Assembly: GCA_963555775.3 (NCBI GenBank)
Contig: CAUVWY020000010.1
Span: 744,001-808,000, forward strand
Reading direction: 5' to 3'
From: JAJEDW01 sp963555775
GTDB lineage: Bacteria > Acidobacteriota > Terriglobia > 20CM-2-55-15
Length of the DNA stretch: 64,000 bases
Within the stretch, counting starts at the first letter, position 1. The number at the start of each line of letters is the position of its first letter. A model generated the notes under the pieces. That model did no database searches. It was not told the DNA's origin and saw nothing but the letters and a program-made list of their open reading frames with translations. A program made the position numbers and the translations under genes. Below, one piece after another: positions 52,552-61,527 of this stretch.

Positions 52552-54735
52552 ATGCATCTCAGAATCATCCTGATTGCGACACTCGTTTCCGCAATAAGCG
52601 TCTCGACAGCGTTCCCGCAAGAAGCGGCGCGTGCGGCCCGCGCCGTTGCGGTAGAAACGCCTCCGATCATCGACGGCGTCATCGATGAGGAGGTGTGGCA
52701 ACTGGCCGATCCGATCACGGGCTTTACCCAGACCTGGCCCGTCGAAGGGGATGCGGCAACGGAAGAAACCGTTGTGCGCGTGCTCTACACCGATACCGCT
52801 GTTTACGTGGGGGCCGTTCTATACGACACGGACCCTAGCCAGATCCTTGTCACCGACAGCCGGCGGGATTCCGGCATGGAAGAGACCGATTCCTTCCAGG
52901 TGATTTTCGACACGTATCGCGATCTTCAGAACGGATTCGTCTTCGGCACCAATCCAGCCGGCATCGAGTTTGATGGACAGGTCGTCAACGAGGGCGCCGA
53001 TTTCAACCTGAACTGGGATGCCAGTTGGGTGGTTCGCACCCGCGTGACCGACACGGGCTGGTCCGCCGAGTTCGAGATTCCTTTGCGCAGCCTGCGCTAC
53101 GGGGACCGTCCGCAAGTCTGGGGAATCAATTTTCAACGCAATATACGGCGCAAACGCGAACAGGCGTTCTGGGCGCCGATCGAACGGATTTACGATCTCT
53201 ATCGGTTGTCCGAAGCCGGTGAGCTTCAGGGGCTGGACCTCGAAACGCCGCGGAACTTCAAGATCACGCCCTACGTCACCAGTTCCATCCTCAGAGACTA
53301 CACCGACGATCTGCAGACCAAGGCGGATTTCGATGGCGCCACGGGTGTCGACGCCAAGTTCGGCGTAACGCCAAGCCTGAACCTCGACGTGACCTACAAC
53401 ACCGACTTCGCTCAGGTGGAGGTCGACGAACAGGTCATCAACCTCACACGCTTCAATGTCCGTTTTCCAGAGAAACGCCCGTTTTTCCTGGAAAACGCGG
53501 GCCTATTCGCCGCCGGAAAGCAGGGCGTGGATCTGTTCTTCAGCCGCCGCATCGGAATCGATCCTTCGGGCGTGGAGGTCCCGATCATCGGCGGGGGCCG
53601 GCTGAGTGGAAAGGCGGGAGCGTTCAACGTCGGGCTGCTGAGCATGCAGACCGATGACGTACCCGGCGTGACTCCTCAGAACAATTTCTCGGTAGTGCGC
53701 GTGACGCGCGAGTTGCCCAACCGATCGAGCCTGGGAGGTATCGTCGTAAATCGCGACGCGACCGGATCGATGACGTCGATCGATGACTGGAACAGAACCT
53801 GGGGCGCGGACGGACGGTTGGGCCTCGGGCAATACATGGACATCCGGGGATTCGCCGCACGCACGGAAACGCCGGGCTCGACAGGCGGCGAGGCGGCATA
53901 CAACACGCGAGTCAGCTACACGCGGCCCGGCGGCAACGCCAACTTCGAATACACGCATGTGGGTGGCGACTTCAATCCGGAAGCCGGGTTCCTTAACCGG
54001 GAAGACGGCTACCGATCGACTTACGTCAACGGCTTCAGGAACATTCGCTTCCCGACGGTGAGTTGGCTACGCGAGCTTCGACCCCATTTTTATTTCGAGA
54101 CTTTCTGGGACCTCGATGGGTTCATGGAAACCCAAACGCTGCACCTGGACTCCCATGTCGACTTCGAAAGCGGCTGGTATTACAGCCCGGCCGTGAACAT
54201 CACCATGGAAGGATTGAAGGCGCCGTTCGAGGTCTCTCCCGGCGTGGTGATTCCCCCGGGAAGCTATCGCAATGCGGAGACCAACTGGCGTCTGGACTCC
54301 GATCAGAGCCGCGCACTCGCCTTTACCACCACCTGGACGTTCGGAGGCTTCTACACTGGAAATCAGAGAACGATCCAACTGGGCTTGACAGGTCGGCGAG
54401 GCTCGAACCTGAATGCTTCGATCAACTGGGTCCGCAGCGACATCGGCCTGCCGCAGGGCGAGTTCCTGACAAATCTGGTGCAAGCCCGCTTCAACTACAG
54501 CTTTACGCCGCTGATCAACTTCCAATCGCTGGTGCAGCACAACGATCGCACCCACAACTGGACGGGCAACTTCAGGTTCGGCTGGCAGAACACGGCAGGC
54601 ACGGGGCTGTTCATCGTATACAACGAAACACATTCCCTGGACACGCTCGACATCCTGAACCGGCCTCGGACGGGCGAGCCCCAGACACGTGCGCTGATTG
54701 TGAAGTACTCGCACCAGTTCGACATCCTCAGGTAG
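52552..54735 (+). CDS. DUF5916 outer-membrane protein with CBM9-like N-terminal domain
   Basis: 727 aa from ATG 52552 (MHLRIILIATLVSAISVSTA, a signal peptide); an earlier frame start lies at the ISAs1 border and is rejected. A carbohydrate-binding-family-9-like domain follows (about 25-190: PIIDGVIDEEVWQLADPITG, VRVLYTDTAVYVGAVLYD, FEIPLRSLRYGD), then a DUF5916 beta-barrel region (about 220-727: VTYNTDFAQVEVDEQVINLT, RFPEKRPFFLENAGLFA) ending KYSHQFDILR. Probably an outer-membrane protein; substrate unknown. The ISAs1 array ends about 115 bp upstream and may have replaced or altered its promoter. Confidence 0.88.
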   Translation: MHLRIILIATLVSAISVSTAFPQEAARAARAVAVETPPIIDGVIDEEVWQLADPITGFTQTWPVEGDAATEETVVRVLYTDTAVYVGAVLYDTDPSQILVTDSRRDSGMEETDSFQVIFDTYRDLQNGFVFGTNPAGIEFDGQVVNEGADFNLNWDASWVVRTRVTDTGWSAEFEIPLRSLRYGDRPQVWGINFQRNIRRKREQAFWAPIERIYDLYRLSEAGELQGLDLETPRNFKITPYVTSSILRDYTDDLQTKADFDGATGVDAKFGVTPSLNLDVTYNTDFAQVEVDEQVINLTRFNVRFPEKRPFFLENAGLFAAGKQGVDLFFSRRIGIDPSGVEVPIIGGGRLSGKAGAFNVGLLSMQTDDVPGVTPQNNFSVVRVTRELPNRSSLGGIVVNRDATGSMTSIDDWNRTWGADGRLGLGQYMDIRGFAARTETPGSTGGEAAYNTRVSYTRPGGNANFEYTHVGGDFNPEAGFLNREDGYRSTYVNGFRNIRFPTVSWLRELRPHFYFETFWDLDGFMETQTLHLDSHVDFESGWYYSPAVNITMEGLKAPFEVSPGVVIPPGSYRNAETNWRLDSDQSRALAFTTTWTFGGFYTGNQRTIQLGLTGRRGSNLNASINWVRSDIGLPQGEFLTNLVQARFNYSFTPLINFQSLVQHNDRTHNWTGNFRFGWQNTAGTGLFIVYNETHSLDTLDILNRPRTGEPQTRALIVKYSHQFDILR

Positions 54736-54955
54736 GGCGTTGCCCGCGCCTGCCGGGCCGGCGCCTGGACGCGGCGGGAGCGTTCGGCGATACGGCCCGA
54801 TTCCTTCTCGAAGTGGGTCCCATCATGCCGTGTCGATGATTCCCGGACACGCCCGGGCCACTGGCTTGAATCCCCGATGTCCATCCAACTCCTCGGAGCC
54901 CATCGAAGCCTGAACCGCGGGCGCCGGCGGTGCCGTTGGGCAGGCTGCCGACATC

Positions 54956-56122
54956 TCAGACGAGCCCCCTGCCCGCCATCCATGCCATCGCCGTCCGCAC
55001 GGCTCGATCGAGAAGCTCCGGCTGATCGACATAGTAGTGGGTGGCCTTGTCGATGGATTCAAACGTCTTGTCCGGGCTCGCGGCAGCCTGGTAGATCCGC
55101 TGAACGTGTGCCGCGGGGATCGCGTCGTCGGCCGTGTTTTCGATCGCCAGCAACGGAACGGAAATACCGGCGGCCGAACGCTCGCCGTCGGCGTTCGAAT
55201 CGTCCAGGGACCATTGAGACAGCCACGCCCGCAAGGTCGAGAACCGCGCCAGGCCCACGGGGCCGCTGTTCACGGTCTCGGGATGCCCGAGATAGGTGTG
55301 CCCTGTCCTGCGGTCGTTGGGTTCGATCGCAGGGTCCAGAAAGCGCGGATCGGCCATCGTTCGGTGAGTGACGAACCCGCGTTCCTTTTCGTGGCCTCCC
55401 TGCTTCTTGAGCCGATCGAGCGTCTCCCGCACCCATGCGGTCCGTCTGCGAATCCGCGCACGCTGAGCCGCTCGGAAATGTTCGAGAAAGTCAGGCGAAT
55501 AAGGCGCCCGATTGGCGTTGCGCGGATCGTAGAGATCCAGCTCCGGGTCCCGGTCGTCGGGGTTGTCTTCATCCCGCACCGACGGATCGATCCATTCGCT
55601 CAGGATGACGGCTCGAGAGGAATGCGCCGCGTGAAACACGATTGCATCGGCCGGGATCAGGCCCGCGCCTGCGACATCAATGGGGTCGCCGGCCGGCGTC
55701 TCGGTGATCGTGGGATTCTCGGCCTGCGACTGGTAGAAAAGCGACAATGAACCGCCGCCCGACCATCCCGCCAGAACAACCTTTTGGTAGCCCCAGACCT
55801 CCTTGGCATGTCGAACATAGGCGCCCAGATCCAGCAGCGCCTTCTCCATGATCAGCGGCGTGTCGTTGCGGGCGTACCGGCTTCCGGCGCACAGGACATG
55901 CATTCCCGCTGCCGCCATCGCGTTTGGAATGGGCAACAACTGGAGCGTGGAGGCCGGATGCATGTAGACGAGCAGCGTCGAGGAGGAGCGATCCTCGGGC
56001 CGGTAGCGGATGCCCTCCAGGTGGACCCGTCCATGGCCGCCCGCAAAGCCGTACACTTCGCGGAACGCGCTGGTTTCGGCATAGGACACATGGACCCACT
56101 CGTGCAACACCGCCCGTTTCAT
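54956..56122 (-). CDS. Alpha/beta-hydrolase
   Basis: 388 aa. The nucleophile Ser is in VVLAGWSGGGSLSLF (G-W-S-G-G, about residue 120), an oxyanion-side motif is LVYMHPASTLQLL, the acid is likely in ENTADDAIPAAH (about 330) and the catalytic His in DKATHYYVDQPE (about 362). The middle part (about 165-290) is a cap with charged helices. The substrate is unknown; some large hydrolases of this kind act on ring-cleavage products. It overlaps nothing, and starts 2 nt after the stop of the 58-aa gene upstream, so both are one transcript. Confidence 0.85.
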   Translation of the reverse strand: MKRAVLHEWVHVSYAETSAFREVYGFAGGHGRVHLEGIRYRPEDRSSSTLLVYMHPASTLQLLPIPNAMAAAGMHVLCAGSRYARNDTPLIMEKALLDLGAYVRHAKEVWGYQKVVLAGWSGGGSLSLFYQSQAENPTITETPAGDPIDVAGAGLIPADAIVFHAAHSSRAVILSEWIDPSVRDEDNPDDRDPELDLYDPRNANRAPYSPDFLEHFRAAQRARIRRRTAWVRETLDRLKKQGGHEKERGFVTHRTMADPRFLDPAIEPNDRRTGHTYLGHPETVNSGPVGLARFSTLRAWLSQWSLDDSNADGERSAAGISVPLLAIENTADDAIPAAHVQRIYQAAASPDKTFESIDKATHYYVDQPELLDRAVRTAMAWMAGRGLV

Positions 56123-56124
56123 CT

Positions 56125-56301
56125 CTATTTAAACCGCTTCCGGAGCCCCTTCCACACGTCGCGCCCCTGTCCCTTGGGCAGTTCGACGCAGAACTCGATG
56201 CCCCGCCGCACGACACGGATTTCGTTCGGAACGCCGCCGATCGTTTCAGTCTCGAACTCGTTTCCGAATCCCGTCCGGTATCGCAACTCCGGCATCGACA
56301 T
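56125..56301 (-). CDS. Small protein upstream of the alpha/beta-hydrolase
   Basis: 58 aa from ATG 56301, with GAGGAAAA just upstream as ribosome binding site. The sequence LRYRTGFGNEFETETIGG near the start resembles the opening of homogentisate dioxygenases (SGFGNEF), but the rest (IRVVRRGIEFCVELPKGQGR) does not. It may be a small conserved protein or a chimera left by a deletion. It is translationally close to the hydrolase gene. Confidence 0.5.
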   Translation of the reverse strand: MSMPELRYRTGFGNEFETETIGGVPNEIRVVRRGIEFCVELPKGQGRDVWKGLRKRFK

Positions 56302-56348
56302 TTTTTCCTCGCCCGCGGGTGGTACCGGAGCATTATAGCGGAACAGGA

Positions 56349-58202
56349 ATGAGCAATCTGTACTCCAGCGGCGCCACGCCGCCCCCCGCCCACATTCTCT
56401 CCTCATCCAACCTGGGACGCTGGATGCGCGAGCTCGGCATGGGAACCTACGACGAACTGCACCGCTACAGCGTCGCCAACATGGAGACGTTCATCGAGAA
56501 CGCCCTCCGGAAACTGGGGATTCGATTTCGCGAACCATACCACCGGATTCTGGACTTGTCCGACGGCATGGAGCATCCCGTTTGGTTCGCGGGCGCCCGG
56601 ATGAACATTACCGACAGCGTCTTCAATACCGAAGCCGGTTTTCCGGCAATCGTTTCGCGGAAGGAGGATCAGCAGGAACTTCGGGTGACATCGACAGCCG
56701 AACTCGAACACGTCTCGGCCCGCGTCGCTAACGGATTGTCTGAAATGGGATTCAAACCTCGTGACGCCATTGCCGTCGTCATGCCGATGACACCGGAGTG
56801 CGTGGCCATCTATCTGGGAATCGTTCGCGCGGGCATGGCCGTCGTCTCGATCGCCGACAGCTTCGCGCCCGATGAGATCTCGACCCGCCTCGCCATCGCC
56901 AATGCCCGGGCCGTGTTCACCGAGCACTTCATCCGCCATGGAGGCAAGACCATTCCGCTCTATCCGAAGGTTACGGCCGCAAAGGCGCCGGTCGCGATCG
57001 TCGTGGGCGCCGGCACGCCCGGTCCGGAGCTGCGAGACGGCGACATCGGGTTCGACCGCTTTCTTTCCACGGAACGAGATTTCGACAACGTGTCCTGCGA
57101 CCCAGGCGACACGATCAACGTATTGTTCTCTTCGGGGACAACCCGAGCGCCGAAGGCGATTCCCTGGAACCATACGACGCCCGTGCGAAGCGCATTGGAC
57201 GGATTCGTCCATCAGGATATTCAGCCCGGCGACATCGTCGCCTGGCCGACGAACGTGGGGTGGATGATGGGGCCCTGGCTGATCTTCGCGTCGCTCATCA
57301 ACCGGGCCACGATTGCCCTTTATGAGGGGACGGCCAACTCGCTCGGTTTCGGGCAGTTCGTTCAGGACGCGGGGGTGACGATGCTCGGCGTTGTCCCCAG
57401 CCTGGTCCGATCGTGGAGAACCATCGACGGGATGACGGAACTCGACTGGAACAGAATCCGTTTGTTCAGTTCCACCGGCGAGGCCTCGAACGCCGAGGAC
57501 ACGCGATGGCTCTCGTCCCTGGCCGGCGGCAAACCGGTGATCGAATACTGTGGCGGGACCGAGATAGGCGGCGCCTACATCGCATCGACGGTTGTCCAGA
57601 CGAACCGTCCGTCATGCTTTTCGGCAAAGGCCATCGCGTCGGAATTCGTCATCCTGGACGAGACGGGCGCCGAATCCGCCGAGGGAGAAGCCTGGCTGGT
57701 ACCGCCCGTTCTCGGGCATTCCACGCGGTTGCTCAATGCGGATCATCGTGAGACCTATTTCGAAGGTTGTCCGCCGGGTCCGAGGGGACAAGTTCTCCGA
57801 CGTCATGGCGACGAGATCCAAAGGCTCGAGGGCGGCTTCTACCGGGCGGAAGGCCGCACCGACGACACGATGAACCTGGGCGGCATCAAAGTTGGTTCCG
57901 TGGAACTGGAACGGGTGATGAATCGCGTCGATGGCGTGGTCGAAACCGCGGCCATCGCGGTTTCGCCGGCCGGGGGCGGGCCCTCCGAACTTGTCGTCTA
58001 CGCCGTTACGGTCGGGGACCCGGACACGATCGCACTGAAAGCTCGCCTCCAACAGCGGATTCGCGCCGACCTGAATCCCCTGTTCAAGATCTCGCAACTC
58101 TCGGTTGTGGCAGCGCTGCCTCGAACGGCTTCGAACAAGGTCATGCGCCGCACTCTCAGAGCCCGCCATTCTCGCGGAGGTCGAGGGGCTGGATTGACAT
58201 GA
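56349..58202 (+). CDS. Acyl-CoA synthetase (acetyl/acetoacetyl-CoA synthetase-like)
   Basis: 617 aa from ATG 56349 (AGGA directly upstream). AMP-forming ANL-superfamily enzyme: N-terminal cap, P-loop VLFSSGTTRAPKAIPW (about 262-277), A5 motif YCGGTEIGG, hinge motif YRAEGRTDDTMNLGGIKVGS (about 510-529) and the catalytic Lys in SNKVMRR (about 600). It activates a short-chain acid to its CoA thioester via an acyl-adenylate. Substrate uncertain. Divergent from the hydrolase gene, with which it may share a degradation pathway. Its stop overlaps the start of an antitoxin remnant (ATGA). Confidence 0.88.
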   Translation: MSNLYSSGATPPPAHILSSSNLGRWMRELGMGTYDELHRYSVANMETFIENALRKLGIRFREPYHRILDLSDGMEHPVWFAGARMNITDSVFNTEAGFPAIVSRKEDQQELRVTSTAELEHVSARVANGLSEMGFKPRDAIAVVMPMTPECVAIYLGIVRAGMAVVSIADSFAPDEISTRLAIANARAVFTEHFIRHGGKTIPLYPKVTAAKAPVAIVVGAGTPGPELRDGDIGFDRFLSTERDFDNVSCDPGDTINVLFSSGTTRAPKAIPWNHTTPVRSALDGFVHQDIQPGDIVAWPTNVGWMMGPWLIFASLINRATIALYEGTANSLGFGQFVQDAGVTMLGVVPSLVRSWRTIDGMTELDWNRIRLFSSTGEASNAEDTRWLSSLAGGKPVIEYCGGTEIGGAYIASTVVQTNRPSCFSAKAIASEFVILDETGAESAEGEAWLVPPVLGHSTRLLNADHRETYFEGCPPGPRGQVLRRHGDEIQRLEGGFYRAEGRTDDTMNLGGIKVGSVELERVMNRVDGVVETAAIAVSPAGGGPSELVVYAVTVGDPDTIALKARLQQRIRADLNPLFKISQLSVVAALPRTASNKVMRRTLRARHSRGGRGAGLT

Positions 58203-58485
58203 CCCAATACTTGATCCAGTTTTCGACTATGGTTAAGGCCAACATCCATGAAATCAAGGTCAGGCTCTCCAAGTACGTCGAACTAGCGGAGTCCGGCGAA
58301 ACGGTTATCGTTTGCAAGCGCAACCTCCCCGTCGCAAGGATCTGCCCGATTGAAACAATGTAGGTTCGGGTGCCCGTCCTGGGCTCTGCAAAGGGCGCCG
58401 AGCTATCCTGCCGTCCTTTCATAACCCCATGGCCGAAGAAGAGCTGTCCCGGTGGGAAGGGCGGACCGACGCCCAACGGGAATGA
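58199..58485 (+). pseudogene. Phd/VapB-type antitoxin, broken
   Basis: The frame from ATG 58199 or 58229 reads MVKANIHEIKVRLSKYVELA then ESGETVIVCKRNLPVARI, a clear Phd-type antitoxin N-terminus, and stops at TAG 58361 after ICPIETM. Reading continues in the same frame as VRVPVLGSAKGAELS and then, in another frame, as PSFHNPMAEEELSRWEGRTD to TGA 58485. So it carries a nonsense codon and a frameshift. It overlaps the toxin start (ATGA), the usual order for such pairs. Confidence 0.75.
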
Positions 58486-58868
58486 AGCTTCTGCTCGACA
58501 CGGCCACGTTTCTGAACGCGGCGCTCGAACCGGACCGCCTGATCTTCGCGAGCACGCGAGCTTCTGCTCGACCCCGGCAATGAAAGATACCTGAGTACGA
58601 TCTCGGCCCTGGAGATCTCAATCAAGCACGCCCTCGGAAAGATCGAACTGAGTGAAAGTCCCGACCGATTCGTCCCGGCCCAACGGGAGCAACTCGGGGC
58701 GGCGACCCTGCTGCTTGACGAAGAATCCGCGCTTCACCTGACACGGCTTCCCTGGCTTCACCGCGACCCTTTCGATCGAGTTCTGATCTGTCAGGCCATC
58801 GTGCATGGGCTCGTCCTCCTGACACCGGACGAACAGATCGCGCGTTACCCCTACGAACCGCCTGGTAG
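58482..58868 (+). pseudogene. VapC-type PIN-domain toxin, broken by two frameshifts
   Basis: ATG 58482 gives KLLLDTATFLNAALEPDRL, the N-terminus of a PIN nuclease with its first Asp, then leaves frame near 58550. A second frame gives ARELLLDPGNERYLSTISAL, EISIKHALGKIELSESPDRF and RDPFDRVLICQAIVHGLVLL. At the end the frame runs on past RYPYEPPG; adding one base after CGTTACCCC restores a normal ending RYPVRTAW with stop at 58866-58868. The toxin should be inactive. Confidence 0.75.
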
Positions 58869-59035
58869 GCGGATCTCCGCCATGCCGTTCGATTCACCAG
58901 TGGAAGTGCGTCTCACGCGGTCACAGCCCGATGGACATTCGAATTGGGATACTTGCCGACTCCTGGATGGCATTCACCGAATATCCGTGGCGTAACTTCG
59001 CCAGAGGCCCCAACCTTGGTTGCGGAGGCTGGATC

Positions 59036-59809
59036 ATGAGTGACACACGCGAAGACGAGACCACGAGATACGACAACGATCGACATCGCCATGAGCGCCG
59101 CCGGCCCGGATTCGGCGCCCGGTTTCGCCGCCAGCGCCGCCGCACTGGGTTGGGTCCAATGTTTCCGGGACTGCTGATCATGGCCCTCGGCCTCGTCCTG
59201 CTACTGGATAACCTCGATTTGGTCGATAGCGATCAGATCCTGCGGTTCTGGCCGGTAATCCTGATCGCAATCGGCGTGAAGAATCTGTTCGAGGCCCAAG
59301 ACCGGAGCGGAGCCGTCAACGGAACACTTTTTGCCGGGTTGGGCGGGCTTCTGTTGCTGAACAGTCTCGACATACTCAGCTTCAACATCTTTCAACTGTG
59401 GCCTCTCTTCCTGGTCATGATCGGTTTCCACATGTTGACGCGCGCCCTGTCGGGACCGCCGCAACCGAGCGAGGCCACGAATGCTTTCGAGACAAGTTTC
59501 GCCTTCCTGAGTGGAGTAGAGCGCCGCAACAACTCGCCTGATTTCAACGGTGGTTCGGCCACCGCGTTCATGGGCGGCGTGGACCTCGATCTTAGCGAGG
59601 CCGACATCGCGGGAGAGGTCGCTGTCTTCAGCGTTTTCGCGATGATGGGCGGCATCGACATCCGCATCCCGGAGGGGTGGAAGCTGGAAAACAAGGTCAC
59701 CCCGTTTCTCGGAGGCGTCGAGGATCGGACCCGCGGCCCGGCTGATCCAAAGAAACTTTTCGTCGTCGAGGGCACGGTCATCATGGGTGGCGTCGAGATC
59801 AAAAACTGA
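59036..59809 (+). CDS. LiaF-like membrane protein (LiaI/LiaF TM region plus LiaF C-terminal domain)
   Basis: 257 aa from ATG 59036, with GGAGG upstream. A basic cytoplasmic N-terminus (about 1-40, Arg-rich), about four membrane helices in the LiaI-LiaF-like region (GLLIMALGLVLLLDNLDLVD; FWPVILIAIGVKNLFEA; GLGGLLLLNSLDILS; LWPLFLVMIGFHML), then a LiaF C-terminal-type beta domain (about 185-257: FMGGVDLDLSEADIAG; FAMMGGIDIRIPEGWKLENK; FLGGVEDRT). In Firmicutes LiaF restrains a cell-envelope stress two-component system; here a LytS/LytTR pair follows in the same operon, supporting a similar sensing role. Confidence 0.85.
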   Translation: MSDTREDETTRYDNDRHRHERRRPGFGARFRRQRRRTGLGPMFPGLLIMALGLVLLLDNLDLVDSDQILRFWPVILIAIGVKNLFEAQDRSGAVNGTLFAGLGGLLLLNSLDILSFNIFQLWPLFLVMIGFHMLTRALSGPPQPSEATNAFETSFAFLSGVERRNNSPDFNGGSATAFMGGVDLDLSEADIAGEVAVFSVFAMMGGIDIRIPEGWKLENKVTPFLGGVEDRTRGPADPKKLFVVEGTVIMGGVEIKN

Positions 59810-59822
59810 AGGGGAAGACGAC

Positions 59823-60445
59823 ATGAACAGAGGACCATATGTCGGCCGGGGACTGCTCGGCATTGTCCTGATCGTTGGACTGGGCATCGCCATCGGACAA
59901 TCGAGTCAAACGAACCGATCAACCTCGTCCGGAACGGAAGTGGGCCTCCTTCAGTCCGCGTTTCTGAGTGATGTCCAGCACCGGAATACCGCGGATTCGT
60001 TTCGCGGCGGTGAGGCACACGCGGTGATGGGCAATTTGGATCTCGACCTGCGTGAAGCGACAATGGAGGCTGACCAAGCGCAACTGGAACTAGCCCGCAT
60101 TTCTCACGAGTTGTCTGCTACAGTGCCGGATCCATCCGCCAGCGCTGCGTTCCGCTTCGTCGGGCTCCTCGACGTACCGTCAAGTACGCCTCCGGTGCCC
60201 TCCGGGCGCGCGCCTTGCTCTGACGGCGTCTCCGACTCTTCGCGACGAAAACCCGTGAGAAAGGCGGGCTAGTCGTATTCATGGGACGAGTGAGGCTCCG
60301 AATCCCGGAGAACTGGACCGTTGTACCGGAGTTCGATACGGCTCTGGGCAACGTCGAGGACAGAACGGCGACCGGACCCGATCGGGACAAGCTCCTCCTG
60401 GTTCGTGGCGGCGTATTCATGGGAAGGCTGGAAATAAGGAACTAA
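59823..60445 (+). pseudogene. Second LiaF-like gene, split by MITE copy 2
   Basis: ATG 59823 gives a membrane helix (LLGIVLIVGLGIAIGQSSQ) and the LiaF-type beta domain up to MGNLDLDLREATMEADQAQL. The element then interrupts it. Removing 60094-60272 (element plus one CTAG) restores an uninterrupted frame of 147 aa, reading QLELVVFMGRVRLRIPENW at the join and ending MGRLEIRN with TAA at 60443-60445. With the insertion the frame instead reads through element sequence to TAG 60270-60272. It starts 13 nt after the intact LiaF-like gene, and the kinase start overlaps its stop (TAATG). Confidence 0.85.
60094..60268. mobile_element. MITE copy 2 (175 bp, 4-bp CTAG target duplication)
   Basis: Nearly identical to the copy at 2535-2710 (one base shorter, a few substitutions), with the same terminal inverted repeats (CCCGCATTTCTCACGAG at the left). 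Flanked by CTAG at 60090-60093 and 60269-60272. It lies inside a LiaF-like gene and shifts its frame. Confidence 0.9.
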
Positions 60446-61527
60446 TGATGCATCCGCTCCTGGCATCGGGCTCCCGCCTGACGCTTTATCTGGTCTCCTG
60501 GTCTCTGGTCGCTGTCCTGCTCGCCCTCGGTTATTCGAATACCGATTCTCTGGGCTGGACACAGACGCTGATCGTTTTGGTCCCGCCCTGGCTGATCTAT
60601 TCTTTCGTGTGTCTGTCCGCCTGGTACGTCTGCCGCTCGACTCCGCTCCAGGGGGCCAGCGTGTCCGGCGTCGCAATCGCGCACCTCGGTTCAGGAATCC
60701 TGGCCGGAGGCATCTGGATCATGGTGTGGGAACTGTGGACCCAAGTGCTGTCCGACTACCCGGAATACGGCGAGGGCCTTCTCGAAGCCTATCGGTCGCA
60801 GCTTCCCATGATCCTGGCTGCGGGGGTACTGCTGTTCTGGCTTTCGGGCATGCTCCACTATTTGCTGATTGCGTTTGAAACGTCGCGGCAGGCGGAGACG
60901 CGCGAACTGGGTCTGGAAGTCATGGCGCGCGAGGCGGAACTGAAGGCGTTACGGGCGCAGATCGACCCGCATTTCCTGTTTAACAGCCTCCATTCCGTCA
61001 GCGCCCTGACGACCGTGAATCCCTCCGGCGCCCGACGGATGTGCCTGCTCCTGGCCGACTTTTTCCGGTCGAGCGTCCGGTTGGGAGCAAAGGATCAGAT
61101 CTCCCTGGGAGACGAGATTGAGATGGTGCTTCAGTATCTGGAGATCGAGAAGGTGCGATTCGGAACGCGTCTCGCATCCGAAGTGGCCGTGGATCCGGAG
61201 TGCAAGAGCTGCATGATTCCGCCCTTGATTCTCCAGCCGCTGGTTGAGAACTCCGTCCGGCATGGAATCCATTCACTTGTGAATGGGGGCGTCGTCAAGG
61301 TTACGGCCCGGTGCGATCCCAACTATCTTCTTCTGAGCGTCGAGAATCCAGTGGACCCCGAACCGCAGAAAAGTGCCGGCACTGGTATGGGCTTGTCCAA
61401 CGTCAAACGGCGCCTTGAAACCAGATTCGGTGACCGGACATCGACACGGATCCAACAGGGAAACGGCCTGTTTCGAGTCGAAATCCGCGTACCCTGCATG
61501 GACCCCACCGAGGGATCCCGAAAATGA
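60445..61527 (+). CDS. LytS-type sensor histidine kinase
   Basis: 360 aa. Four membrane helices in the N-terminal 140 residues without a recognised periplasmic sensor domain, then a His_kinase-type domain: phosphoacceptor His in QIDPHFLFNSLHSVSALT (about 175), and the ATP-binding N-box ILQPLVENSVRHGI (about 262) and G-box GTGMGLSNVKRRLE (about 312). The family signals to LytTR regulators. The start overlaps the stop of the broken LiaF-like gene (TAATG) and its stop overlaps the regulator start (ATGA). The MITE upstream could affect translation of the kinase by ending coupled translation early. Confidence 0.92.
   Translation: MMHPLLASGSRLTLYLVSWSLVAVLLALGYSNTDSLGWTQTLIVLVPPWLIYSFVCLSAWYVCRSTPLQGASVSGVAIAHLGSGILAGGIWIMVWELWTQVLSDYPEYGEGLLEAYRSQLPMILAAGVLLFWLSGMLHYLLIAFETSRQAETRELGLEVMAREAELKALRAQIDPHFLFNSLHSVSALTTVNPSGARRMCLLLADFFRSSVRLGAKDQISLGDEIEMVLQYLEIEKVRFGTRLASEVAVDPECKSCMIPPLILQPLVENSVRHGIHSLVNGGVVKVTARCDPNYLLLSVENPVDPEPQKSAGTGMGLSNVKRRLETRFGDRTSTRIQQGNGLFRVEIRVPCMDPTEGSRK

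Noticed and set aside
59823..60272. 149-aa frame running from the LiaF-like start into the element as a genuine protein
   Set aside because: Its last 60 residues are translated from the MITE and match the other copy's DNA, not a protein family.
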